Positions 16,363 to 24,902 of a stretch of 64,000 bases of DNA are shown piece by piece. This DNA comes from an uncultured Eubacteriales bacterium. Lineage in GTDB: Bacteria > Bacillota > Clostridia > Oscillospirales > CAG-272. The notes below the pieces were generated by a model. That model had not been told where the DNA came from and ran no database searches. It was given only the letters and a program-made list of their open reading frames with translations. Made by a program: the position numbers and the translations under genes. The stretch lies in the NCBI GenBank assembly GCA_905210485.1, contig CAJLXA010000002.1, positions 1 through 64,000 on the forward strand. The letters run 5' to 3'. Numbering within the stretch: the stretch's first letter is position 1; each line of letters begins with the position of its first letter.

Positions 16363-16431
16363 GTTTCCGCCGTTGCGGAAACAGTCGTACAACAATAATC
16401 CGTATAACGGAGCTACGGGAAAAAATCCCGC
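16363..16431 (-). promoter_or_regulatory. Hairpins between rpsD and rpoA
   Basis: Two perfect hairpins lie in the 126-bp gap: GTTTCCGC-CGTT-GCGGAAAC (16363-16382) and CGGGA/TCCCG (16416-16431). Neither has a full T run. Possible processing sites or an S4-responsive element; the role is not shown. Confidence 0.4.
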
Positions 16432-16451
16432 GGCGCCGTACTCGGAGGCTG

Positions 16452-17078
16452 TTATTTGGAATAAAGTTCGACGATAAGCTGTTCGTCAAAGTCAAAGTCG
16501 ATGTCTTCTCTTGCGGGAAGAGCAACTACTTTTGCCTGCATTTCAGCAGCATTGACCTCCAGCCATTTCGGCTTGATACGGCCTTCAACAGCTTCGGCAA
16601 GTCCTTTGATCTTGGCGGAATCCTTGCTGTTTTCGGCAACGGCGATCACGTCGCCGGCCTTCACAAGGATCGAGGGAATGTTGGCCTTTTTACCGTTGAT
16701 GGTAAAGTGACCGTGCAGAACGAGCTGACGCGCTTCCTTGCGGCTTTCGGCCATACCCATTCTGTATACAACGTTATCAAAGCGGCGTTCAAGAAGGATA
16801 AGGAGGTTTTCACCCGTCATGCCTTCCATGCTTTCGGCTTTCTTGTAGTAGTTAAGGAACTGGGCTTCCAGTACGCCGTAATAGCGGCGGGCTTTCTGCT
16901 TCTCACGAAGCTGCATGCCGTATTCACCCATTTTTTTGCGGGCAGCACCGTGCTGACCCGGCGCGGAAGTTCTGTGCTCCAGCGCGCATTTGCCGGAGGT
17001 GCAACGGTCGCCTTTCAGAAAGAGTTTGGTACCCTCTCTGCGGCACATTTTGCAGCTCGGACCTGTATATCTTGCCAT
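16452..17078 (-). CDS. rpsD: 30S ribosomal protein S4
   Basis: Primary 16S rRNA binder and translational repressor of its own operon in other bacteria. 208 aa. It keeps the zinc-type N-terminus: four cysteines in PSCKMCRREG and DRCTSGKCAL. The S4 RNA-binding domain follows at about 98-160 (ERRFDNVVYRMGMAESRKEARQLVLHGHF). Strong AGGAGG before the ATG. Between rpsK and rpoA in the alpha operon. Confidence 0.97.
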   Translation of the reverse strand: MARYTGPSCKMCRREGTKLFLKGDRCTSGKCALEHRTSAPGQHGAARKKMGEYGMQLREKQKARRYYGVLEAQFLNYYKKAESMEGMTGENLLILLERRFDNVVYRMGMAESRKEARQLVLHGHFTINGKKANIPSILVKAGDVIAVAENSKDSAKIKGLAEAVEGRIKPKWLEVNAAEMQAKVVALPAREDIDFDFDEQLIVELYSK

Positions 17079-17097
17079 TCTTCTATACCTCCTGTTA

Positions 17098-17499
17098 TCA
17101 AACGCGACGACGTTTCGGGGGACGGCAGCCGTTGTGAGGAATAGGCGTTACGTCACGAATGAGCGTAATGTCCAGTCCTGCGGTCTGCAGTGCGCGAATT
17201 GCGGATTCGCGACCCGATCCGGGGCCTCTGACATAAACTTCAACCGTCTTCATACCGTGATCCATAGCAAGCTTTGCAGCCTGTTCAGCGGCGGTCTGAG
17301 CGGCGAAAGGAGTTGATTTCTTTGAACCTTTGAAACCGAGTTCACCGGCGGATGCCCAGGAAATAACATTTCCCTGTACATCGGTAATGGTAACGATCGT
17401 GTTGTTAAAAGTGGAACGGATATGCGCAGTACCTTTTTCGATATTCTTGCGCTCACGACGCTTTTTAACAACTTTTTTAGTTGCAGCGGTAGTAGCCAT
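17098..17499 (-). CDS. rpsK: 30S ribosomal protein S11
   Basis: 133 aa, platform protein near the mRNA exit. Characteristic stretches: GTAHIRSTFNNTIVTITD, SWASAGELGFKGSKKSTPFA, and the C-terminal VTPIPHNGCRPPKRRRV. AAGGAG lies before the ATG. It starts 13 bases after rpsM. Confidence 0.97.
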   Translation of the reverse strand: MATTAATKKVVKKRRERKNIEKGTAHIRSTFNNTIVTITDVQGNVISWASAGELGFKGSKKSTPFAAQTAAEQAAKLAMDHGMKTVEVYVRGPGSGRESAIRALQTAGLDITLIRDVTPIPHNGCRPPKRRRV

Positions 17500-17512
17500 C
17501 TGTTCTCACTCC

Positions 17513-17881
17513 TTATTTCTTCTTGTTGGCAATGGTCTTGACCGGGCCTTTTCTGGTTCTGGCATTGGTCTTTGTTCTCTGACCGCGAACCGGGAGACCC
17601 TTTCTGTGACGGATGCCGCGATAGCAGTTGATTTCGACCATGCTCTTGATGTTCATGGAAACTTCACGGCGGAGATCGCCTTCCACATGGTACGAGGTTT
17701 CGATTTCGTCACGGAGTTTGGCGATTTCGGCTTCCGTAAGATCCTTGGCACGGGTGTCGGGATTGACACCGGTCTTGGCAAGAATATCGCGGGCGCTCTT
17801 GACGCCGATACCGTAGATATAAGTGAGCGCATATTCAACGCGCTTTTCGTTAGGAATATCAACACCAGCTATACGAGCCAT
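17513..17881 (-). CDS. rpsM: 30S ribosomal protein S13
   Basis: 122 aa, head protein contacting L5 and the P-site tRNA. Recognised by MARIAGVDIPNEKRVEYALTYIYG, the helix-hairpin-helix around YGIGVKSARDILAKTGV, and CYRGIRHRKGLPVRGQRTKTNARTRKG. AAGGAG precedes the start. First ribosomal gene after rpmJ. Confidence 0.97.
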   Translation of the reverse strand: MARIAGVDIPNEKRVEYALTYIYGIGVKSARDILAKTGVNPDTRAKDLTEAEIAKLRDEIETSYHVEGDLRREVSMNIKSMVEINCYRGIRHRKGLPVRGQRTKTNARTRKGPVKTIANKKK

Positions 17882-17925
17882 TTTCGATATTTCACTCCTT
17901 CTTCAATTCTTAAAGTCCGGCGATC

Positions 17926-18039
17926 TCAGCCCTGCTTCTGCTTATGCTTCGGGTTTTCGCAGATCACCATGACCTTACCTTTTCTTTTAATGATTTTGCA
18001 TTTATCGCAAATCTTTTTAACGGAAGGTTTAACTTTCAC
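17926..18039 (-). CDS. rpmJ: 50S ribosomal protein L36
   Basis: 37 codons from a GTG at 18039: MKVKPSVKKICDKCKIIKRK followed by GKVMVICENPKHKQKQG. The zinc ribbon ligands CDKC, C27 and the following His are all present, so this is the zinc-binding form. It is too short for many gene callers but sits at its classical place between infA and rpsM, with AAAGGAAAGG upstream. Confidence 0.97.
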   Translation of the reverse strand: MKVKPSVKKICDKCKIIKRKGKVMVICENPKHKQKQG

Positions 18040-18069
18040 GGTTTTATACCTTTCCTTTCAGAGATTATT

Positions 18070-18291
18070 TTACTTTTTTCTCCAGGTGATGCGACCTTTT
18101 GTCAGGTCGTAAACCGATACCTCAACGGTCACGGTATCGCCCGGAAGAATCTTGATATAGTTCATGCGAAGCTTACCGGATATATGAGCGGTCACAACAT
18201 GACCGTTCGGTAGCTTGACTTTGAATACAGCGTTCGGAAGGGCTTCCAGAACAACGCCGTCTTCAAATTCCATCACATCGTCCTTTGGCAC
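18070..18291 (-). CDS. infA: Translation initiation factor IF-1
   Basis: 73-aa OB-fold protein that occupies the A site during initiation. Matches: VMEFEDGVVLEALPNAVFKVKL, GHVVTAHISGKLRMNYIKILPGDTV, and DLTKGRITWRKK at the end. Start is GTG at 18291 with AGGAGG 8 bases upstream. The KOW-type RNA-binding gene often found between map and infA in Clostridia is not present. Confidence 0.97.
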   Translation of the reverse strand: MPKDDVMEFEDGVVLEALPNAVFKVKLPNGHVVTAHISGKLRMNYIKILPGDTVTVEVSVYDLTKGRITWRKK

Positions 18292-18311
18292 GATAAATCC
18301 TCCTTAGAAAC

Positions 18312-19064
18312 TTAGTTCGCAACGGTCAGAATGACCGGTCCGTCTTCCGTAATCGCCACGGTATTTTCATAATGCGCGGAGAGTTTACGGTCTGCGGTGA
18401 CAACGGTCCAACCGTCCCGAAGTTCGCACACGTTTGCAGTGCCGACGTTCACCATGGGTTCAATGGCGATCGTCATGCCGGAATACAGTCTTGCGCCGCG
18501 TCCCGCCGTGCCGAAATTCGGTACTTCGGGATCTTCATGCAGTTCATGTCCGACCCCGTGCCCGATGTACTTACGCACAACGGAGAAGCCGTTTTCCACT
18601 ACATATTTTTCGATAGCACTGCCGATGTCGCCGATTCGGTTGCCTGCTTTGGCGAAAACGACTCCGTGTTCGAAACTTTCCCGAGTGACGCGGATAAGTT
18701 TCAGAGCCTCTTCGCTCACGTGACCGACCGCATAGGTTCTTGCGGAGTCACCGTGATAGCCGCGATAGCAAGCGCCGACGTCGACCTTGACAATGTCGCC
18801 GTCCCGGATCACCACATGGTGACTGGGAATGCCGTGAATGACCTGCTCGTTAAGACTGATACAAGCGCTTCCGGGGAATCCCCCGTAGCCGAGGAAAGAG
18901 GGGCGGGCGCCGGATTTCACAATGAAATCGTGGATCTTATCGTCCAGTTCCTTTGTCGTCATACCGGGACGCAGGCATTGCTCCGCATAGAGCAACGCCT
19001 CCGCCGTAATACGACCCGCGTCTTTCATCAAACGCAACTGTTCTGCTGTTTTGATCGGAATCAT
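18312..19064 (-). CDS. map: Methionine aminopeptidase, type I
   Basis: Removes the initiator methionine from nascent proteins. 250 aa, pita-bread fold with all five metal ligands in context: DIVKVDVGACYRGYHGDSART (two Asp), GHGVGHELHEDPEVPNFG (His), TIAIEPMVN (Glu), and HYENTVAIT (Glu). It lies six bases after adk and before infA, the usual Firmicutes order. Confidence 0.97.
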   Translation of the reverse strand: MIPIKTAEQLRLMKDAGRITAEALLYAEQCLRPGMTTKELDDKIHDFIVKSGARPSFLGYGGFPGSACISLNEQVIHGIPSHHVVIRDGDIVKVDVGACYRGYHGDSARTYAVGHVSEEALKLIRVTRESFEHGVVFAKAGNRIGDIGSAIEKYVVENGFSVVRKYIGHGVGHELHEDPEVPNFGTAGRGARLYSGMTIAIEPMVNVGTANVCELRDGWTVVTADRKLSAHYENTVAITEDGPVILTVAN

Positions 19065-19070
19065 AAATGT

Positions 19071-19700
19071 TTATACTCCGAGTGCCGCAAAAGTGCGTGC
19101 CGTTGTTTCTTCAAGAAGTTCTGCGCCTTTGACCACTTTGAGAATTCCCTTCTTCTGATAGAAATCTTTCAAAGGTTCGGTCACATCGTGGTACACTTTC
19201 AGACGTTCCAGTACAACTTCGGGAGCGTCGTCTTTGCGAATCGTGAGTTCTGCACCGCACTTATCGCAATGAACATTGTCTGCCGAGGGATTGTACTGTG
19301 TGTGATAGGTAGCGCCGCATCCGCATACGCGGCGGCCGCTCATGCGCTTTACGATGTCTTCATCGGCAACATAAAGTTCAAGAACGACGTCAATGCCGAC
19401 GCCCATTTTGTCCAGTGCCTCAGCCTGAGGCACCGTACGGGGGAATCCGTCAAGGATAAAACCGTTTTTACAGTCGGGGTTTTCAAGACGTTCTTTGATG
19501 ATGCCGATAACGACTTCATCGGGAACGAGCTTGCCGTTTTCCGTATACTGCTTGGCGGCGAGACCCATAGCGGTTCCCGTTTTTATAGCCTCGCGGATAA
19601 TGGCGCCGGTGGAGATTGTCGGGATCGAAAGACGTTCCGACAGAAGTTCCGCCTGCGTGCCTTTGCCCGCGCCGGGGGCTCCTAAAAAGATAATTCTCAT
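19071..19700 (-). CDS. adk: Adenylate kinase (zinc-LID form)
   Basis: Catalyses ATP + AMP to 2 ADP. 209 aa. P-loop GAPGAGKGTQ (7-16), AMP-binding GFPRTVPQAEAL, and a LID domain with a zinc ribbon: CGCGATYH and, further on, CDKC. The zinc form is typical of Gram-positive bacteria. Start ATG with GGAGG upstream. Between secY and map. Confidence 0.97.
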   Translation of the reverse strand: MRIIFLGAPGAGKGTQAELLSERLSIPTISTGAIIREAIKTGTAMGLAAKQYTENGKLVPDEVVIGIIKERLENPDCKNGFILDGFPRTVPQAEALDKMGVGIDVVLELYVADEDIVKRMSGRRVCGCGATYHTQYNPSADNVHCDKCGAELTIRKDDAPEVVLERLKVYHDVTEPLKDFYQKKGILKVVKGAELLEETTARTFAALGV

Positions 19701-19715
19701 ACTTTTCCTCCGATT

Positions 19716-21134
19716 TTAATCCAGGAAGCCTTTGTAACTACGCATGGACAGCTGAGATTCCAGTTCCCGCGCGGTTTCCTCAATAACACCGACAACAATC
19801 AGAATCGACGTACCGCCGAAAGTGAACGCGGAAGTGAAATAGGAAAGATACGCCGCATAGCCCGTGCCGGACACAATGACCGACACACCGGGAACAAACA
19901 AAGCCGCCTTAACGATGATCGGAAGCAGCGCCACGATACCGAGGAAGATTGCGCCGGCAAGCGTAATACGGGAGACAATGCGCGAAATGAATTCCGCTGT
20001 AGGTCTGCCCTGACGGATACCGGGGATCATACCGCCGTTCTTTTTAAGGTTATTGGAAATCTCAATCGGATTGAACGAGATCTGAATATAGAAATACGAA
20101 AATGCAATAATCAGAACAAAGAGCGACACCGCGTAGAACCAGTTGTTGGTATCGCAAAAATCATAGAGACGGTTCCAGAACGAAGGGTTCTTCACTGCGG
20201 AAGCACTCTTGACGTTGAAGAACATCATGATCGTTGCGGGAAGCGTGCAAATGGAACTTGCGAAGATAATCGGCATAACGCCGCTCATGTTCAGCTTGAT
20301 CGGCAGATTGGAGTTCTGTCCGCCATACATCTTGCGTCCGACGGTACGTTTGGCGTACTGAATCGGAATACGGCGTTCGGAGCCGGTCACAAAGATGATG
20401 AAGACGGTCAGTGCAATAAGACCGATGACAATCACGGCCGTCAGTACAGACGCCCAGACGATCGCCGATACCTTTCCCGTGGTCTTCGACGCGCCGGTCT
20501 GGAAAAGCAGAACCAGTTTATATACGACCGTAGGAAGTGTGGAAATGATGTTGGCGAAAAGGATCAAAGAAATGCCGTTTCCGAGGCCGTTTTCATTGAT
20601 CTTTTCGGCAAGCCACATCACCAGCGCGGCACCGGCACAGAAGCAAAGAATAATGACAATCGCATAGAACCATGCAAGATTGCCGCTGCTTGCTTCACTC
20701 TTGAGACAACCGTAGTTTCTCAGGATAAAATAATAACCGAGAGCTGTAACGACAGCGATGATAACGGTGATAAAACGCGTGAGAGCATTCAGGAATTTCT
20801 TGCCCTCTTCGCCCTCTTTCGATTTGCGTTCCAGCGGTTTAATCGCCACGCAAAGAAGCTGAACGATAATGGACGCGTTGATATAAGGCGACACGCCGAG
20901 GGCGAACAGGGTACCCTGTGCCAAAGCGCCGCCGGAAAGCAGGTCGAGATAGGAGAAGATACCCGTTATCGACGTAACGAAGGATTCCCCTCCGGTGCCA
21001 ACCAGTTTATTATGGTCGATAAAAGGAACGGGAATGACCGTACCGATACGGTACAGGAGCAGGATAAAAAGCACAAACAGAATCTTTTTTCTGATATCGG
21101 GCGTTTTCCATGCGTTTTTTAAAGTCTGAAGCAT
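19716..21134 (-). CDS. secY: Preprotein translocase subunit SecY
   Basis: 472-aa channel of the Sec pathway with ten hydrophobic segments. Visible landmarks: IGTVIPVPFID near the start, the plug region after it, LLSGGALAQGTLFALGVSPYINASIIVQLL (transmembrane 2), and the cytosolic loop GSERRIPIQYAKR that contacts ribosome and SecA. It starts directly after the rplO stop, using GAGG inside rplO. Its partner secG is encoded at 40396. Confidence 0.97.
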   Translation of the reverse strand: MLQTLKNAWKTPDIRKKILFVLFILLLYRIGTVIPVPFIDHNKLVGTGGESFVTSITGIFSYLDLLSGGALAQGTLFALGVSPYINASIIVQLLCVAIKPLERKSKEGEEGKKFLNALTRFITVIIAVVTALGYYFILRNYGCLKSEASSGNLAWFYAIVIILCFCAGAALVMWLAEKINENGLGNGISLILFANIISTLPTVVYKLVLLFQTGASKTTGKVSAIVWASVLTAVIVIGLIALTVFIIFVTGSERRIPIQYAKRTVGRKMYGGQNSNLPIKLNMSGVMPIIFASSICTLPATIMMFFNVKSASAVKNPSFWNRLYDFCDTNNWFYAVSLFVLIIAFSYFYIQISFNPIEISNNLKKNGGMIPGIRQGRPTAEFISRIVSRITLAGAIFLGIVALLPIIVKAALFVPGVSVIVSGTGYAAYLSYFTSAFTFGGTSILIVVGVIEETARELESQLSMRSYKGFLD

Positions 21135-21575
21135 TTAGATTACCTCAGTCTTTCCACCTGCTGCTTCAATCTTTCCTTTCGCTGTTTCCGAAAAGACTTT
21201 CGCTTTCACGGTAAGATTTTTCTGCAGTTCACCTTTGCCGAGAATTTTTACGCCGTCACATACCTTGCTGACAACGCCGGCTGCGAGGAGTGCGTCTGCG
21301 TCAACGACTGCGCCGTCGTCGAAACGATTGAGAGACTCAACATTAACAACAACATACTGCTTTGCAAACTTATTGTGGAAGCCTCTCTTCGGAAGTCTTC
21401 TGTAAAGCGGGAGCTGACCGCCTTCAAATCCGGGTTTTACACCGCCGCCGGAGCGGGCGTTCTGACCCTTGTGGCCTTTGCCGGCCGTTTTGCCATTGCC
21501 GGAACCTGTGCCTCTGCCCTTGCGGAAGTTTTCCTTAACGGAGCCTTCTGCGGGAGAAAGTTCATGGAGCTTCAT
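21135..21575 (-). CDS. rplO: 50S ribosomal protein L15
   Basis: 146 aa. Typical glycine-rich N-terminus: MKLHELSPAEGSVKENFRKGRGTGSGNGKTAGKGHKGQ. The ATG at 21575 is chosen for the AAAGGAGG in front of it; an in-frame ATG six codons earlier overlaps that site. Directly followed by secY. Confidence 0.97.
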   Translation of the reverse strand: MKLHELSPAEGSVKENFRKGRGTGSGNGKTAGKGHKGQNARSGGGVKPGFEGGQLPLYRRLPKRGFHNKFAKQYVVVNVESLNRFDDGAVVDADALLAAGVVSKVCDGVKILGKGELQKNLTVKAKVFSETAKGKIEAAGGKTEVI

Positions 21576-21600
21576 AATATATCCTCCTTTCAAATTCCGA

Positions 21601-21780
21601 TTAAACGGTTTCCGTCTTGACGAGGTGACGAAGAACGTTCACCTTGCCGAGAACGGCATCGTTCTTCGCACCGACGAACGTGTCGCCGATTTTGCGAAGA
21701 CCGAGAGACTGCGCGGTAGCTTTCTGTGCGGGGTTCGTGCCGATAAGGCTCTTTACGAGGGTGATCTTGATCTGTTCCAT
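21601..21780 (-). CDS. rpmD: 50S ribosomal protein L30
   Basis: 59 codons, below the usual length cut-off: MEQIKITLVKSLIGTNPAQK, then ATAQSLGLRKIGDTFVGAKN and ends RHLVKTETV. The conserved SLIG, LGLRK and NDAVLGKVNVLRHLV elements identify L30. GGAGG lies upstream of the ATG. Between rpsE and rplO as expected. Confidence 0.96.
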   Translation of the reverse strand: MEQIKITLVKSLIGTNPAQKATAQSLGLRKIGDTFVGAKNDAVLGKVNVLRHLVKTETV

Positions 21781-21792
21781 TGTGACCCCTCC

Positions 21793-22296
21793 TTAACCCT
21801 TGACCTGCTCGGTGGAAATGCCGCGGGTAGCCGCCACTTCTTCCACGGTGCGGAGTTCTTTCAGACCCTCGAAAGTCGCTTTAACGACGTTCGTCGGGTT
21901 GTTGGAACGCAGGCACTTTGCACGGATATTTTTGATGCCGGCGAGTTCGAGAACGTCACGAACTGCGCCGCCGGCGATGATACCGGTACCGGGAGCGGCA
22001 GGTTTCAGAAGAACCTTGCCGGCACCGTATACACCGATAATTTCATGGGGGATGGTCGAACCGTTGAGGGAAACCTCAATCATGTTCTTCTTTGCGTCTT
22101 CGGTTCCCTTACGGATCGCATCGGGAACTTCGGCTGCTTTACCGAGACCGAAACCGACGTGGCCGTTACCGTCGCCGACAATCATGATCGCTGCGAAACG
22201 GGCAATGCGGCCGCCTTTTACGGTTTTGGAAACACGGTTCAGTACAACGAGCTTTTCCTGAAGGTCAAGCTCTGCTGCATTAATTCTTTTTGCCAT
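21793..22296 (-). CDS. rpsE: 30S ribosomal protein S5
   Basis: 167 aa, needed for decoding accuracy. Double-stranded RNA-binding N-terminal domain (LQEKLVVLNRVSKTVKGGRIARFAAIMIVGDGNGHVGFGLGKA) and C-terminal ribosomal fold (IPHEIIGVYGAGKVLLKPAAPGTGIIAGGAVRDVLELAGI). The ATG at 22296 with AAGGAG upstream is preferred over a start eight codons earlier. Confidence 0.97.
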   Translation of the reverse strand: MAKRINAAELDLQEKLVVLNRVSKTVKGGRIARFAAIMIVGDGNGHVGFGLGKAAEVPDAIRKGTEDAKKNMIEVSLNGSTIPHEIIGVYGAGKVLLKPAAPGTGIIAGGAVRDVLELAGIKNIRAKCLRSNNPTNVVKATFEGLKELRTVEEVAATRGISTEQVKG

Positions 22297-22354
22297 GTTT
22301 TTACTCCTTAATGTTTTCAAAAAATCTTTTTGAAACTGTGTACAAACCGAAGAA

Positions 22355-22714
22355 TCAGAACTTCAGGCCACCCTCACGGGCGCCTTCAGCCAGCTCCGAT
22401 ACACGTCCGTGGTAGATATAACCGCCACGGTCAAATACAACAGCCGAAATACCTTTTTCAAGAGCGCGCTCCGCAATGGCCTTGCCGACCTTGCGGGCTG
22501 CTTCTTTGTTAGAACCGATTCCCTCAAAATTCTTTTCAAGGGAGGACGCGGAAACGAGCGTCACACCGGCGACATCGTCGATGATCTGCGCGCTGATATT
22601 TGCGTTAGAGCGATAAACAGCGAGACGGGGTTTTTCGGCAGTGCCGGAAACCTTGCTTCTGACGCGAACATGTCTCTTAAGACGCTGTTTGTTGCTATCA
22701 ATCTTCTTTACCAT
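22355..22714 (-). CDS. rplR: 50S ribosomal protein L18
   Basis: 119 aa, binds 5S rRNA. Recognised by RLKRHVRVRSKVSGTAEKPRLAVYRSNANISAQIIDD, NKEAARKVGKAIAERAL, and VVFDRGGYIYHGRVSELAEGAREGGLKF. Follows rplF by 18 bases. Confidence 0.97.
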   Translation of the reverse strand: MVKKIDSNKQRLKRHVRVRSKVSGTAEKPRLAVYRSNANISAQIIDDVAGVTLVSASSLEKNFEGIGSNKEAARKVGKAIAERALEKGISAVVFDRGGYIYHGRVSELAEGAREGGLKF

Positions 22715-22732
22715 TTCGATTCCACTCCTTTA

Positions 22733-23272
22733 TTATTTACCGGTCTTTCCGGCCTTGCGGCGGATGTGTTCACCGGCATACTTGATACCCTTGCCGAGGT
22801 ACGGTTCGGGCGGTCTCTTCTCGCGGATCTGCGCGGCGATCTGGCCGACAGCCTGCTTATCAATACCTTTAACGATAATGGTCGTGTTATCGGGAAGGTC
22901 ATAGGAAATTCCGTTACCTTCTTCAAAGAAGACCTGGTGGGAATAACCGAGATTCAGAACAAGTTTCTTGCCCTGTTTTTCGGCGCGGTAGCCGACGCCG
23001 TTGATCTCAAGTCTCTTTTCATAGCCTTTGGTAACGCCCTCCACCATGTTGTGGATCAGCGTTCTGGTAAGACCGTGAATAGAGCGGTTTTCCTTTTCGT
23101 CATCGGGACGGGAAACGATGACCGTTCCGTCCTTGACTTCGATTTTCATGTTTTCGTTCAGCTTCTGCGTAAGTTCGCCTTTCGGACCCTTTACCGTAAC
23201 GAGGTTATCGGCACCTACCGTAACGGTAACGCCTGCGGGAACCGCAATGGGAGCTCTTCCGATTCTGGACAT
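22733..23272 (-). CDS. rplF: 50S ribosomal protein L6
   Basis: 179 aa, near the sarcin-ricin loop. Two repeated alpha/beta domains: MSRIGRAPIAVPAGVTV...NLVTVKGPKGEL, and the C-terminal KGIDKQAVGQIAAQIREKRPPEPYLGKGIKYAGEHIRRKAGKTGK. Length and termini are standard. Follows rpsH by 15 bases. Confidence 0.97.
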   Translation of the reverse strand: MSRIGRAPIAVPAGVTVTVGADNLVTVKGPKGELTQKLNENMKIEVKDGTVIVSRPDDEKENRSIHGLTRTLIHNMVEGVTKGYEKRLEINGVGYRAEKQGKKLVLNLGYSHQVFFEEGNGISYDLPDNTTIIVKGIDKQAVGQIAAQIREKRPPEPYLGKGIKYAGEHIRRKAGKTGK

Positions 23273-23287
23273 TCTTCTTTACCTCCC

Positions 23288-23686
23288 TTACCAAACGAAT
23301 GCAAGCACTTCGCCGCCAACGTTTGCCTTGCGGGCAGCCTTGTCGGTCATAATGCCTTTAGAAGTGGAAATGATGGCGATGCCAAGACCGTTCATAACAC
23401 GGGGCATATCTTCACAGTTCGAGTAAATACGAAGACCGGGCTTCGACACTCTGCGGAGGCCGTGAATGACCTTCTGCTTACCGGGGAGATATTTCAGGGT
23501 GATACGAATGATACCCTGTTTGCCGTCTTCAACGACCTGGTAACCTTTGATGAAGCCTTCGGCGACGAGAATGTCGGCGATAGCTTTCTTCATATTGGAC
23601 GCGGGAACATCAACAGTTTCATGCTTCGCATTGCTGGCGTTTCTGATTCTGGTGAGCATGTCTGCAATGACATCTGACATTTGCAT
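23288..23686 (-). CDS. rpsH: 30S ribosomal protein S8
   Basis: 132 aa, central 16S rRNA binder and spc-operon repressor in E. coli. DVIADMLTRIRNASNAKHETVDVPASNMK at the start; SKPGLRIYSNCEDMPRVMNGLGIAIISTSKGIMTDKAAR and GGEVLAFVW at the end. AGGAGG lies before the ATG. The 117 bases upstream (23687-23803) form several short hairpins (for example GCCAC...GTGGC, GCAAG-TT-CTTGC) and may be a regulatory or processing site. Confidence 0.96.
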   Translation of the reverse strand: MQMSDVIADMLTRIRNASNAKHETVDVPASNMKKAIADILVAEGFIKGYQVVEDGKQGIIRITLKYLPGKQKVIHGLRRVSKPGLRIYSNCEDMPRVMNGLGIAIISTSKGIMTDKAARKANVGGEVLAFVW

Positions 23687-23803
23687 TTTAATTATCCTCC
23701 TTAATGCAAGTTCTTGCTTGCTGCCACTTCTGCGTGGCGGCTGACCGGTGGTAAAGCCATATGCTTCCTGCCGGTAGATTAGAGAATTTTTCCCGGATTC
23801 AAA

Positions 23804-23989
23804 TTACCAGGAAGCTTTTTTCACACCCGGAATCTCGCCCTTGTATGCGAGTTCACGGAAGCAGATACGGCAGATGCCGTATTTGCGGAGGTACGCATGA
23901 GGTCTGCCGCAGATCTTGCATCTGTTGTACGCACGGGTAGAGAACTTCGGCTCTGCCTTCTGCTTATTGACCATAGACTTTTTAGCCAT
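23804..23989 (-). CDS. rpsN: 30S ribosomal protein S14, zinc type
   Basis: 61 aa, the short S14 form with the zinc ligands CKIC and CRIC intact (residues about 24-27 and 40-43). MAKKSMVNKQKAEPKFSTRAYNRCKICGRPHA starts it, and GEIPGVKKASW ends it. The short zinc form marks Firmicutes and many anaerobes. Confidence 0.97.
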   Translation of the reverse strand: MAKKSMVNKQKAEPKFSTRAYNRCKICGRPHAYLRKYGICRICFRELAYKGEIPGVKKASW

Positions 23990-24004
23990 GTTACGTTTCC
24001 TCCC

Positions 24005-24544
24005 TTATTTCGCAAACGGAGCGCCCATCAGCGTGAGCAACTCTTTTGCTTCTTCATCGGTTTGTGCGGTGGTTACGAAAACGATATCCATACCGCGGAT
24101 CTTATCCACTTTATCATACTCGATTTCGGGGAAGATCAACTGTTCCTTAAGGCCAAGGGCATAGTTGCCGCGGCCGTCGAACGCGTTGGGGTTGATACCC
24201 TTGAAGTCACGAACGCGGGGCAGAGCGAAGGTGAACAGTCTGTCGACAAATTCATACATCTTTTCGCCGCGCAGAGTAACTTTAACGCCGATCTTCACGC
24301 CTTCACGGAGTTTGAAGTTAGCCACCGACTTCTTTGCATAAGTCGGAACGGCTTTCTGACCGGAAATGAGCGTGATTTCGTCCACGATGGTGTCGATAAC
24401 CTTGGCGTTGTCTTTCGCATCGCCGGCGCCGACATTGATAACGACCTTATCCAGTTTCGGAATCTGCATCGTGCTCTTGTAACCGAATTTCTTAAAGAGT
24501 GCGGGAGCAATCTCTTTTTTATACATTTCACTGAATCTCGACAT
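24005..24544 (-). CDS. rplE: 50S ribosomal protein L5
   Basis: 179 aa, 5S rRNA binder. Markers: SRFSEMYKKEIAPALFKKFGYKSTMQIPKLDKVVINVGAGD, KKSVANFKLREGVKIGVKVTLRG, and DIVFVTTAQTDEEAKELL near the C-terminus. Between rplX and rpsN. Confidence 0.97.
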   Translation of the reverse strand: MSRFSEMYKKEIAPALFKKFGYKSTMQIPKLDKVVINVGAGDAKDNAKVIDTIVDEITLISGQKAVPTYAKKSVANFKLREGVKIGVKVTLRGEKMYEFVDRLFTFALPRVRDFKGINPNAFDGRGNYALGLKEQLIFPEIEYDKVDKIRGMDIVFVTTAQTDEEAKELLTLMGAPFAK

Positions 24545-24557
24545 TGCTTCTTCCTCC

Positions 24558-24890
24558 TTAAATCTCCGCGCCGCACTTAGCGCAAACGCGAACTTTTACC
24601 GTTTTTCCGTTCTTATCGGTCACAACCTTGACCTTGGTACGGCGGCCGGCGTTGCAAGCGGAGCAGAACAGCTGAACCTTGGACGCATAAAGCGCGCCTT
24701 CGGTCTTCACGATCTGGCTTACTTCGCCCTGACGGCGAGCCTTCTGATGTTTGGAGACGATATTGGCGCCCTCAACCATTACTTTGCCTTCGGCGGGGGA
24801 TACGGCAAGAACCTTGCCTTTAACACCCTTGCTTTCGCCGGAGATAACGACGACAACGTCGTCTTTCTTAATATGAAGTTTTTTCATCAT
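24558..24890 (-). CDS. rplX: 50S ribosomal protein L24
   Basis: 110 aa with the KOW motif near the N-terminus (HIKKDDVVVVISGESKGVKGKVLAV). The C-terminal half carries two CxxC pairs (CSAC, CAKC), a zinc-ribbon feature found in some bacterial L24. Two adjacent ATG codons (24890 and 24887) follow GGAGG; either could start it. Confidence 0.96.
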   Translation of the reverse strand: MMKKLHIKKDDVVVVISGESKGVKGKVLAVSPAEGKVMVEGANIVSKHQKARRQGEVSQIVKTEGALYASKVQLFCSACNAGRRTKVKVVTDKNGKTVKVRVCAKCGAEI

Positions 24891-24902
24891 TCATTACCTC
24901 CG